Positions 26,001 through 36,882 of a stretch of 64,000 nt of DNA are shown here, one piece after another. Positions within the stretch are counted from its first letter, which is position 1; each line of letters begins with the position of its first letter. The DNA comes from Allacma fusca. Lineage: Eukaryota > Arthropoda > Collembola > Symphypleona > Sminthuridae. The notes beneath the pieces were generated by a model, which was given only the letters and a program-made list of their open reading frames with translations, was not told the DNA's origin and did no database searches. Both the position numbers and the translations under genes were made by a program. The stretch is taken from the NCBI GenBank assembly GCA_947179485.1, contig OX359247.1:36308801-36372800 (forward strand), written 5' to 3'.

Positions 26001-26050
26001 GAGGAGGAGGAGGAGGAGGAGGAGGAGGAGGAGGAGGAAGAGGAGGAGGT
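26001..26050. repeat. (GGA)n purine microsatellite
   Basis: About 16 GGA/GAG triplets with a single AAG interruption; all-purine on the + strand. Confidence 0.92.
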
Positions 26051-27423
26051 GTTGCTAAGAAAAATTGTATATTAATACTTGCCTTTGTTTGACTATTTTT
26101 CCTTCTGCTACAAAAAAAAACGCTCTGGCCTCAAACTTACAAAAAAAAAACAAAACAAAAAAAAAATCTAAAAAATCTGCCTTTGACTTCTACGTACTTT
26201 GATTCCTGCTGGCACTTTGGCTTTGGCACTTGACCTTTTGAACCCCTGCTTAATAACTGCGTCCATCACAGCGGACAGAGAGATATGCGAAAATCCTGAA
26301 TGAGAGCACCACCCCCTACGGTCGAGACAATCAGTCTAATTTAGCTCTGTGGGAAGCACGACTGAAAACCCAGGTTACTTGATTATCTATTGAGATCCGA
26401 TATTTATTCCGGCCCTTTATTTTCCCTTCTGTGTAATTATGTGATTGTGGTCAAGTTCTCTAAATATATGGAATTATTATAATTTTAAGTCATTATTTAC
26501 ATCCTACACAAATTATGATATACTATATTCTGGAGTCTGTCAAGTGTGCTCGTAATGATGGGGATAAGTTACCATGTGTTGTTGTACTGTAGCACACGAA
26601 ATTACCATGTCAGCTTGGGACAGGTACTTTTGTGTTTTTTAGGGGCGAATTGAGACGACTACTGCTGTTGAAGTTTGCGTATTGTAATTTCAAGGGTCTA
26701 TTATGTAGAATATATTGAGACAGTATTGAGTATGTGGATAATTATTACAGTAGTATGCCTCAAAAAATACATCGAACCAGTCGAACCTCTTTATAACACA
26801 GTCATGGGATGATGCTGAGCTCAAATTAAAATCAAAACTCTCCAATTATTTTCCTTTTTTATGGTAAATATTGTCACAATAGGCAGGAATTTTCAAAATT
26901 TGCTTCTTAAAAAAGTTATAAATTTTGAAAATTATTTTTGCATTTTATACTACCACATAATCTAAGGGCAATTTTTGTTTTTTGAATGGAATGGCTTCTG
27001 AAATTGTCAATACTTTTGTCTTCTTAAAATTTTTCCAGCATTGCGCACATTCCCTTCTTGTTACAACTAAATTTTTGAGAGCTTAAATAATTTCAGTTTT
27101 GACAACAACATTGTCCATAAGGATTTTTCATTCCTGACAGATTTCTTGATATTAAAATTTACTTGTTTACAGTGATACTGTGTCACGTGACGTGGATTGA
27201 ACGTCAACATTTATTGTGATTATTGCTCAATTTTTACGCCTGGTACATGACTCCATCCTTAGTGTTGGTATAAAAAGGTTCCCCTGGGCACTATTTCCGT
27301 GTGGTTTTATTTATTCCTATACACCTTCATTATATGTATAATAATCTATGTATATAATAAATAGAATAACTAATTGGACGGTCCGTTGACTCTGGAGATT
27401 TGAAATGACTTGTGAATTTGCAG

Positions 27424-28918
27424 GAACAGCCTTATTACTCCTACCGCTCTCACCTGATGAGCACGGGTCTGACGGGTGGGGACTCGACCCTTGCAAGAGC
27501 TCTTGCAGGCCGGTCACCCTCCACAGCCGCCTCCACCCTCGCCTCCCTCGGCATTGGACAATCACCCTCGAGAGACGTCGGGAAAGATCAGCAGCCCTCG
27601 ACTCCTTCGGACACTCTCCGAAGACTCGGGATCACTCCTTCCCGCTCCCGAGACATCATCTCCTCCTTCACTGCCTCCACTCAGGGAGTGGTCACTTCCA
27701 CTTCAACGGGTATTACGATTGACCCAACTGGAGGGGGGAGGACCACCCCCACCTCCGCCCTCCTCCACCGAATGGCTGCGGACAAGGAGACGGACGCCAT
27801 CCTGAGGAAAGAGATCCTGTCCCGAAGTATCCTTTCCAGGGACCTCCTCTCCCGAGATAGGGACACCATGTCCAGGGAGAGGGACACACTGTCCCGCGAG
27901 AGGGACGCCCTCTCGCGGGAGAGGGAACTCCTCACCCGAGACCGGGACACTTTAAAAGAGGAGCTGGAGGAGAAGACGGACAAGATCGCCACCCGCCTGT
28001 CCTTAGTGGCCACAACGGGACACACCACTTCTGTCCCCATGACCGGGACCACCCCCTCGGGCATCCTAACCCGGACCCCAGCCCATCATGTCCCACATCA
28101 TCCCGTTGCAGCAGCAGCAGCGGCGGCTGCTGCAACGGCGGACGCCCGGCTGAAGCTCCTCACGATAAATCCGTCGGAGTTTTTGCGGTACAAGATCGAG
28201 CGGCCGTCGTCAGTGGTGAGCGACGCCTCGACCAATGGCGTCGGAGGGGGTCCTCACGGACACTCCGGGATCCTCCGGGTCCATCTTCTAGCCGGCCGGG
28301 CTCTGAGGAGTACCGTTCGGAGCACGGACTCTTCCGTCCGGACCCGGGACTTGTACTGTGTCCTGGAGTGTGATCGCGTCCATAAAGCCCGGACCGTGGT
28401 CTGCACCGGGGATCAGAATTTTGACTGGGACGAAGTCTTTGAATTGGACTTAGTGGGGAATAAAGAGCTGGACTTCCTCATCTATTCCTGGGACCCACAG
28501 CTCCGTCATCGCTTGTGTTACAAGGGCTCGGTCAATTTGCTCCAGATTCTGAACGAGGTCCCGGGACCGGGCTCCATCTGTCATCAGTTGGCAATTAAGG
28601 TGGAGCCGCGCGGGACTCTGTATGTCAAATTGAAGCATACGCCTCCGCAGGAAGCCTTCAAGAGGGAGCTGAAGGGAGGGTGCTTGTTCGGAGGGGACGT
28701 GTCCAACGTGGTTATCAAGGAGGACTCTGGCCTCAATGTCCCTCTCATCGTTCAAAGGTGCATTGAGGAGATTGAGAGGAGGGGACTGGACATTATTGGA
28801 CTTTACAGGCTCTGTGGCTCCGCTACAAAGAAACAAACGTTGAGGGAGGCTTTTGAACGGAGTCCGAGAGTTGTGGACTTATCCGCGGAGAACGTTCCGG
28901 ATATTAATGTTATTGCAG
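27424..28918 (+). CDS. RhoGAP100F: RhoGAP100F/syd-1 homologue, large exon with coiled coil, C2 and start of RhoGAP
   Basis: Acceptor TGAATTTGCAG, donor TTGCAG|GTACGG, 1495 bp, phase 0 in and phase 1 out. In order: a Ser/Thr-rich region, then a charged heptad-like stretch (about 27805-28000) built from SRERD/SRDRD repeats and likely coiled coil. Next come an alanine run (about 28108-28140) and a C2 domain (about 28264-28640; GILRVHLLAGRAL, FDWDEVFELDL, LYVKLKH). The exon ends in the first half of a RhoGAP domain (from about 28680). The catalytic arginine finger is in GLYRLCGSA, Arg codon at 28807-28809. The C2 loop after YSWDP lacks the usual run of acidic residues, so calcium binding is doubtful (inference). 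A RhoGAP domain stimulates GTP hydrolysis by Rho-family GTPases; in nematode syd-1 the activity is reported as weak or absent, but here the finger is present. Confidence 0.95.
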
Positions 28919-29678
28919 GTACGGGACATCTTCAATCCCTCCACCATTTATGGGCTACCACTTGAAAGGGGGTTAACTGTAATCCCCTATTTTCAGGGTT
29001 TTCGTAAACCATTTCCCCCTCTCTCTCTATCCCAATTCAGGAAATAACACATTAAATTATCAACCAAGTCAAAAATGTCTCCAAACATTTAATTTTTGCA
29101 ACAAAATTTTTTCGAATAATTCCAATTCCTTTGAAATTCCCCCCTTTTACCTGTATAATCCCCGTGACCTGAAATTCTAACGTAGGTCAATGAAACCAAT
29201 TTTAGAAAATCTGATTTTCTACAAAAAACTTTGCGGGAATCCAATACTTTCTGAGTTGTTCCATTGTTAAGAACTACTGTAGAGGGCGGGGGAGTCAAAT
29301 GAGTAACAATTACCCTGAACTTACACATTTTGGATCATTGTTCTTTCCCAAATGGTTTCTTGGGAAATGCTTCCCAGGCTGTACAGTGTAGTCTGACTGT
29401 GAGGGCATTCCATTACCAGCAAAATTTGACTCTTACAAGGGCGGAAATTATAATTTAATGAACAGACGGGGCACTGTGAGAAAACATTTCTCTCTTATGG
29501 AGAAATTAATTGCTCTCATAAAAGTGAGTGCACTGTACAGACAGGAGGATCCTGCGCCTGTAATTATTTGTACATGCTTAAATGGATACCCAGGATGGGC
29601 TACAGTGTGAATGAGATAATTGACTAGGAAAGTAAAAGGGGATAATGACATGTTTGCTATTTTGATGGAATTTGGCAG
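28919..29678. other. Intron, nothing recognised
   Basis: 760 bp of non-coding sequence between RhoGAP exons. In-frame read-through past the donor would stop after about 15 codons. Confidence 0.7.
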
Positions 29679-29839
29679 GCGTGCTGAAGGATTACCTACG
29701 AGAGTTGCCTGAACCTCTCCTAACCAAATGTTTATACCAAATGTTAGTGGATGCTCTCGGAGTTTGTCTGCCCGACGACCCAGAAGGAAACGCTCGTTTG
29801 CTTTTCTCCATAATTGAGTGTTTACCCAAACCTAATAGA
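29679..29839 (+). CDS. RhoGAP100F: RhoGAP100F/syd-1 homologue, RhoGAP middle exon
   Basis: Acceptor GAATTTGGCAG, donor AGA|GTAAGT, 161 bp, phase 1 in and phase 0 out. Encodes GVLKDYLRELPEPLLTKCLY and continues to a loop rich in Asp/Pro (CLPDDPEG) and the helix ARLLFSIIECLPKPNR. LKDYLRELPEPLL is the hallmark second helix of RhoGAP domains, with the conserved Lys and Arg that contact the GTPase. Confidence 0.95.
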
Positions 29840-30541
29840 GTAAGTTCCGCTGTAATAATTACTTTAAATCCAAGTGTAACTTTTCAAGCGTTCCGTTCCA
29901 CCCCATCTCACTACATATATGCATAACTAATCATACGTGTCTTACGGGCAAAATCTTCATCTCATATTTTCCCCCGGTTTATTTATTTATTTTTTTTAAA
30001 TTTTCTCTTTTTAAATTTAAACAAACAATAACCAGGGAGACAATGGACAATGCATGAGGGAAAATTCTGAAAACAAAATTCCAGATGCTCTCTTTTGTTA
30101 TTGCAAAACTCCGGAGTACCTATAAATAATTATTGATTTTTAAATTGCAAAACTTTGTCCAGCTGCTCATGTTTTACAGTCAACCGAGGGAAAGTAAAGT
30201 TTAGGTTTGCAATGTCGCCATCAGAATTGTCTACAGTACTGACAAAAAATTGCTAGCTTGTTTTTTTTTTTACAAAACATGTGGTGCTTTTACTACAATG
30301 GTCGGTAGATATGATGCTCATAAAAAAATTTTAGGGATTAATTTGTAACCAAGATTTTTGTCCATTGTGTAAAATAATAGGGAAATTTTGTTCTGTCAAT
30401 TCTTATAATAACAATTAAAGACAAGGCTTGATTAAAATATATGTATACTGGTCATTGACATATGTGTAGAATTGACCCTTATTTTTAGTCTGTGTGGAAA
30501 TTGAGCGGAATTAAAATAAAAATGTTCTGGATGAATTTCAG
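29840..30541. other. Intron, nothing recognised
   Basis: About 700 bp of AT-rich non-coding sequence. Confidence 0.7.
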
Positions 30542-30740
30542 TGTACGCTTCTGCTAATCCTGGAACACTTGAGTTTAGTGTGTTCCCTGAGTGACCGGAA
30601 CAAGATGGGTCCGACGCAGCTCGCGGGGAGCTTCGGTCCTATCCTCATGGTTCATCATGATGGGACGGCTGAGAGTCTGGATTTCCAACCACCCATCAAA
30701 GTCTTACAGTATTTACTTGAAGTTTGGCCGGCCAAATCAG
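30542..30740 (+). CDS. RhoGAP100F: RhoGAP100F/syd-1 homologue, RhoGAP C-terminal exon
   Basis: Acceptor GAATTTCAG, donor AAATCAG|GTACAC, 199 bp, phase 0 in and phase 1 out. It completes the RhoGAP fold: LLLILEHLSLVCSLSDRNKM, then GPTQLAGSFGPILM, the conserved NKM...LA..FGP block whose Asn helps position the arginine finger. It ends in a helix (IKVLQYLLEVWPAKS). Confidence 0.95.
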
Positions 30741-33480
30741 GTACACGTATTTCGATCACAGTCACAAAAAAAATCCCGAGACAAGTAGACCCGGCACCTT
30801 GTTTGGCAAGTAGATGGCTTTTTTCCTCTTAGCCCGACCCTTACGTTTCAGCTTTGTCAATTTTTAGAGTTATGCGATGAGTAACCTACAACATATCTCC
30901 AAGCCTACAACAATTTCAAGGATTTTAAATATACACACACTCAGGACTCCATCACACTGTATGTTCTTACCTAGAATATGCACATAAATCCTAGGGAATT
31001 TCCTTAGGAAATCCGCCTTTCGCAGGAATCAAAACATTATTTCTCCTCTCAAATCCACCTACACGTTGTCATACAGCCAGGCTTTATTTACAGCTACGTA
31101 AATCATTATGGGGCTCTCTTTTTTTCAGCGCACTCTCACTATATGGGCTCACCCCAAATTATACAGCATTGATTCTAAACAGGGAAATATATCCGAGTAC
31201 TACTATTCCGTTTAATATACTGTGTTAATTCTATGGGGAAGTTTGCAAAAATATGGGTTGGAAATTTCATGGGGAATAACTATGTAGATATGAGTCAATT
31301 AAATTTTTTTTTGTCTTCCAGTTAACATTGGGGGTCTTCCAAAAAATATTTAATTGACACTCACTTCCTCTTGTATGGGCTGTAGTAGGGAAAAAGGGGA
31401 GATAAATATTTCCAATGGCTTTTGTGAAGACAAGACACATATTTTGACATTGAAAATACATGGAGTGTCTGATTGATTGAGGGGGGACGGACATTGACAA
31501 TAATTGACAGTCGTTATCCTCCTCCCATTAATTATTTCATCCTCACAATTGAGTTTCATTTAATGGAATATTATCCGGCATTAAAACCTTATCACTCCAA
31601 CCCCATTGTTTCTCGACCCTATTCAATATTTTCGTGCTATGAGCGTGCGTGCTATAACTCATTGGATAGGATATATTTTTGATATGAGACCCAGTGCTTT
31701 TATTTATGATGGAATTTATCTATATGCACTATATGGGATTGTATAGAGGCTATCGTGTCCTAGGGGCTCTTACTATTCAGAACTTTATCAAATAATTTTT
31801 TAGCTGTCGCCACAACTTCCTCGTTCTATTGAAAGCTCCGTGAGCGTGTGTGTGTGTGTGTGGGTGTCTCAATGTACAATGAGATTTTGCTATAATGGTG
31901 CCCCTATGATGGAACAAAATTTGACGAGTCTTTTCCAAGGGTTAACATTTACACTGGCTTGAAATATGGGAATGTATGATTTCCTTCTATATAGAGACAG
32001 TGCTCTTGTGGGGGTGGGGGTCTGTTATAGAGAGAGAGTCTCCTGTGCACTTATGTAAACTTATATAATTTAGTAAGGAAAGGATCCTCTAAAGAATTCG
32101 ATTACTGTTCGTCTCATGTGCCTCGAAATGTTTGGAAGATTGAGTCAGAAGTATTGTGAATGTTTTCGTGTGTATGTGACTCTCGGGCGTCCTGGACATG
32201 TGGATATGTAATTATACATATAATAGTGTATCTATAGGAACTCTGAGGAAATAATTTCCCTTCATGGGGGGATTGTTGTGAAGAGACGGAAATTGGATTC
32301 GTGTGAAAGTACCATTTATTTTGAGTCATGGAATTAATTACCAGTTTAGGGAAGTTATGTGGGGCAGAAGTTGTTCCCATTGTAAATTACTTTTGACTTG
32401 AGATTCTTGTGGGGGAAGGCGGGCGGGGGGGGGGGGCGGGCAGGAGAGCCGTTGACTTTTGAGGCCGTCCCGGGGGATAATTTCTGTCCAGGATCTCTCC
32501 ACACATGTACACTTCCATAATGATTATTATTGACGGAGGGTAGTAATTATCAATGAGTCATTAGATGCACGAACCTTGACTTGACATCCATGCTCTTGTA
32601 CATACATATATACATACGTGCTATGCCTCAATTCTGTACTTACAAATGTGTGGACGTGTTTTCCGACTCCCACTTTTTCCAGCAATAATAATTATTTCTT
32701 TTGTTTATTAAGAGGAAACATCTGATTTTTTTTTTCTGCAAATTATTTTTGAGCCAACACAAAAAAATTAGCGTCAGCTGATGTTTCTAAAAATAAATAA
32801 TTTTGGCAGAGCTTTTGAAGGAGCAAAAAATATGATCCTAGAACAGTTTTGGTCCTGTTAGTGTTTGGTCCAGTGGTTTTCGTAAATGTGGAAAAGTAAA
32901 TGTCCGTTTTGAATTTATTTTGTAATCTTTGTTTTATTTTTGTAAAGATTTTCCAGGGAAATATAATTTAACGGTAGGGATTCTACAAGATAGGATTCCA
33001 GACTAGAGCCCTTTTTTTGAGCTAGATACGCTGCGTTACTCGTCTGTAGTAGAGCCCCGTTATTGGTATTTTGTGAAAATTTCGTATGAGTTTTTTTTTT
33101 TTTTTTTCATGAAGTTATAAAACATGACGTGATGATTTGCAAAAGCAAGGCTGGATGTTTTTGAGCGTGATTTCCGTAGATTTTTGGTTTGGGTAATTAA
33201 TTTTGGTGGATTTTGATGATAATAATAATAATTTATAGTGATATGGTAGAAAGTAGTGTAAGCGCCTCTTTTTTTTTGATGTACAAGGTAAACCCGTTTG
33301 TATTGCTTTGATGAGATGATTTTTGACTCGATAAAATTTGAAGGATGAGCTATGATTAGAAATTTTAGTAACTTTTTTTTTGTTTTTGAAAAAAAAAATT
33401 ACGAAAGTAGAAGAAAAGAAATTAGTTGTAGTTGAAAATTCTGAAAATCCGGTTTGGGTCCATCAGTGGCTTTGTTGCAG
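30741..33480. other. 2.7-kb intron, no exon seen
   Basis: Non-coding as far as I can see. Contains a short GT run near 31845, the G-rich run at 32411-32443 and a poly-T run near 33090. A tiny exon that would change the reading phase before the next coding exon cannot be excluded. Confidence 0.5.
32411..32443. other. G-rich run, potential G-quadruplex
   Basis: Five closely spaced G-blocks, one about 12 G long, separated by AA or C, on the + strand inside a RhoGAP100F intron. It fits a G3+ quadruplex pattern by eye and stands out sharply in AT-rich surroundings. Confidence 0.6.
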
Positions 33481-33493
33481 ACAGTTCGGGCAG

Positions 33494-35044
33494 CGGGAGC
33501 GGAAGCAGTCAGGAAGGGCCCTTCGCTTTTGGGCAAAGGACGACCATTCCCCCGTTCCAGCCCAACTTCCATTCTATCGTCCAGATCCCAGAAGACAACG
33601 CCATCGAAGACCTTACTCCACTTAAGCCCTTCAAAGCAGTCACCTGGCTCTCTTAGCGAGTCCTCTCCCAGTCCCACCTCTACGACCGGGCCTACCTCCG
33701 GGAATGTCAGCAGGCCCGGTCCACCCACGATCGCAACAGTCATGAGCTCCGTCACCCTCACTACGACCACCACGACGAGCTCCTCCTCCGGGGCCCTCAC
33801 CCTCACCCCCTCCACCACCTCCAGCTCCCTCACCTCCGTCACCACCCCCAACTCCTTGACGCCGGTCTCGTCGACGGCGAAATCCATCGCTCCCGCCACC
33901 ACCTCCTCCAACTATTCTCTGACGTCCGAGTTCTCCACCACGTCAGTCACCTCACCCATACCCGGCATGAAGACCTCCGACACCAATGAGGAGCTCTTCT
34001 CCAATGTCAGTGTCCGGAGCAGGGTCTCGGCCTTCGAGGTCTCCACCACAACAACAACGACCCCTGCCGGCAGCATGGTTGAGAGCATGGAAGGGATTTC
34101 TATTCTAACCACAGCGACCGTCAGCTCCAGCAGCATGGTTTACCCCTCCTCCGGCGGGAGTGATGGGGAGGAGCAGATTTCCTCCTCTCAAGGCAGACCC
34201 GCCCCCATCCCACCCCAAGCCCCAGTGCCCCCCTCACCTTTCATGGGGAGGAAGTTCGCCGGCCCTGGGAGGGCCGAGCGAGCGGACTCACTCGAAGACG
34301 GGAGTGGCGGCGTTAGTACAAAACGGAAACTACCCCCCCTACCCCCCACATTCTCCCACCCCGACCTACCCTCAAGTTCAAATCAGTATTCAATTAGTAG
34401 TGGGGAGGAGCAGCAACCCAGGAGTTACCCCATGCCAACAAGTTCATACTACGGGGATACCCAAGGGCAAGGAGGCCCAGGAGGGCGGTTCTCGGAATTA
34501 TCTCAGAATGGAGAGGACGACCTGGGTTTCAAGCGCGTCACTAGCAAACCTATCAACGTACCCCCACCACCCCCACCCAAACCCGCCAGCGCGAGAGCAC
34601 GGAGGGAGAGGGAGATGGAAGCTGAGGACAGTCGGTCCAGGTCCCAGAGCCTGTCGGAGGAGGAGAGCCCTCCGGACCACGACTTCAGGAGGGGGAGTGC
34701 TGGAGATATCCAGCCCAGTGGGGGTGTTCAGCAAGTGAGGCAGCACCAACAACAGCACCAGCAGCAGCAGCAGCAGCAAGGAAGCAATAATAATGTGTCG
34801 TCCCCTTGGTCATCAAGTGTGACCAGTAGCTCCACCTCTACCCCGACCACCATACAGTCTCAAAGCAATAGCAAGGGGAATAGCCCGGGGCCAACCACTC
34901 CGGGAAGTACGCCTCCACCTGTACCTCCCAGACTTGACAGGAGACCTTCCCAAACCTCACCCACCTCATCCCCTCCAGCGATGCCCCCTCCGGTCCCTCC
35001 GAGACTCGGCAGGGCTGCACCCGTCAGAACTCCATCGTTGGACG
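33494..35044 (+). CDS. RhoGAP100F: RhoGAP100F/syd-1 homologue, Ser/Pro-rich C-terminal exon
   Basis: About 517 codons, ending TTGGACG|GTAAGC in phase 1. The start is uncertain. The best-looking acceptor (TTTGTTGCAG, ending 33480) would enter a frame that stops at 33654-33656. The acceptor CGGGCAG ending at 33493 (or another at 33508) keeps the long frame when joined to the phase-1 upstream exon, so I start at 33494. The product is low-complexity and probably disordered: Ser/Thr runs, KRKLPPLPPTFSHPDLP, PPPPPPKPASARARRERE, a Gln/His run (about 34740-34780), and two TPPPVPPRL / MPPPVPPRL motifs that look like SH3 ligands. Such tails in the family bind synaptic partners. Antisense open frames across it are composition shadows. 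Confidence 0.85.
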
Positions 35045-35070
35045 GTAAGCTCCTCGTCTCTAGTAACATA

Positions 35071-35073
<3 letters not shown>

Positions 35074-35122
<49 letters not shown>
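35074..35122. repeat. (ATGT)n microsatellite
   Basis: About 12 tetranucleotide repeats just inside the last RhoGAP100F intron, 30 bp after the donor. Confidence 0.92.
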
Positions 35123-35124
<2 letters not shown>

Positions 35125-35604
35125 CTATGATATAACATACGAACTCTTGTTTATCTTTACTTTCTGAAAACAAAACAAAACAAAAACGAGGACAGGAAAT
35201 ACCCAAAGCACAAATTAATCACACCAATAAATACTCCGAAGGGAATAAAAAAAAAGGGAAATGCCAAATAAACAAGGGAAACAAACACTAAACACAAGTA
35301 GGTACATATGTACATACATAGGGAGTACTATACTAATACACTTCTCACGTGTTATAAGAGACCCCTCAGAAGATCAGTGACTCTACATCAAAAGAATTAT
35401 TTAGACTTGCCATGAACAACGAACGAAAGTAGAAAAACAAACAAAAAACATTAAATTAGGTCAACAAAAAAAACAGGCAATGCAATGTATGTATGTACAT
35501 TATCTTTCGGAAGGAATAGGAAAATAGAAAACATCCCAAGTCCAGGAAATACTAATCGAGAAATAAGATTCGAAAAATAATCAAAACTTACTTTTTTTTT
35601 CCAG

Positions 35605-35675
35605 GTCGGGAAGCATTTGAAGTGGATTGCTACACAATCAAAGAAGAGAATGGTGAAGAAGATTACTTAACGTAA
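35605..35675 (+). CDS. RhoGAP100F: RhoGAP100F/syd-1 homologue, terminal exon
   Basis: A strong polypyrimidine acceptor (TTTTTTTTTCCAG, ending 35604) joins in phase 1 to the previous exon. It encodes GREAFEVDCYTIKEENGEED followed by YLT and a TAA stop at 35673-35675. The short acidic end contrasts with the Pro-rich tail before it. It was recognised by frame and splice-site continuity only, as it is far too short for an open-frame search. Confidence 0.85.
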
Positions 35676-36583
35676 CTCCCTCTATGTTTGAAGTCATTTA
35701 GGGAAGACGAAATTTGAATCCAGGAAATTGTTTTTTTTTTACCAGCCCAAAATTATTAAGTCACATCTAATGATGAGATGATGCTCTCATCCTCCCCTCA
35801 ACTGGAATTTTTGGAAAGAAGGAAACCCCTACGATGTAGTTTCTATACCGTAGCATTCTCCTCAATGTAATAATCTGTTGCTATGTACTATTTACCAAGA
35901 GCAGTCCTGTACACCTGCTCCATATATACCTATACTCTAAAATGTAGCAGTATTACAAGAATAATTTTCTAAAACATGTTCATAAGCTGACCTTACAAAA
36001 AGTTGAGTGACTCCTCCAAAAATCAAGTATTTAGAAGAAGAGAAAAATAATCACACGTGTAAAAGCGCCTTTCAAGATATAACTCTACTACATATTTTCC
36101 GTATTTTTAATTTTCATAACTTTGGATATAAAAATCCCAACTTTTCTAAAAACTCCCCTGAAACCAAAAATCTTCATCAAATTCTTGATATTTATAGCTA
36201 ATTCCAATGGGTACTTGCAATTGCCCTCTGTATAGCTCATTCCCTGCTGAGATTGTGAGAATGTCTTTGAGGAAAAACCTTTAAGAAAAAAATCTTCAAA
36301 ATGTCCATATTATAGAACAAAACCAGTCATTTTTGCTAGAATTTTTCAAGACTTGACATTTCCTTGCAGACTGTGTTTGTTGAGACCTCATGAGAATGAT
36401 CCTTCGGGATAACTGTTGCAGACTAAAAAAAAAAAAGAAGTGGAACTGGGAATGTAAATAATAGTGATTGCTATAAAATTACGTCTAAAAGTAAAGTGTA
36501 GGTTTAATTTTACACTTAAATTATTGTACTTTTGAGAAACCATTTTCTCAACTGGCCTCCGTACATATGTTAACTAGAATAAA
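35676..36583 (+). other. Probable 3' untranslated region of RhoGAP100F
   Basis: Non-coding sequence after the stop. AATAAA occurs at 36578-36583 and again at 36935-36940. In such AT-rich DNA this hexamer is common, so the true cleavage site is not decided. Confidence 0.35.
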
Positions 36584-36843
36584 AATGCCTCATCCCTTCG
36601 GTTTTTTTAAAATATATCAATGCCATGTTTGATTTCCTTGATAAATTTACAATTCGTATACAGAGACTCGGAAAAAACTCACTTATCAATGTTAGTACCT
36701 AAATCATCTCGAAATATAGGAATGACACTATTGATGTTGCTAAAATCACAGTTAGATATGAAAAATGTTACCTTGTGGTCTTGTCTCTCAAGAAGGTACA
36801 CAATTGTGCTTATATAGAAAAATTACTTAACAATCAAATTAAC

Positions 36844-36882
36844 ATACACACACGCATACACACACACACACACACACACACA
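36844..36882. repeat. (CA)n microsatellite
   Basis: CA repeats with two short interruptions. Confidence 0.9.

Larger units (their letters stand above)
24152..27423. other. Intron with purine-rich microsatellites
   Basis: No coding exon seen. Contains the (GA)n and (GGA)n tracts listed separately and several poly-A runs near 26110-26170. Confidence 0.55.

Noticed and set aside
27681-28064. 127-codon minus-strand Ser/Arg-rich frame
   Set aside because: Antisense of the SRERD repeat in the RhoGAP exon.
33399-33911. 170-codon minus-strand frame
   Set aside because: Antisense shadow of the GC-rich RhoGAP tail exon; Val/Glu-rich composition mirrors Ser/Thr/Pro codons.
34160-34738. 192-codon + frame overlapping the RhoGAP tail
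   Set aside because: Alternative frame of a GC- and proline-rich exon; the long frame carries the splice-compatible product.
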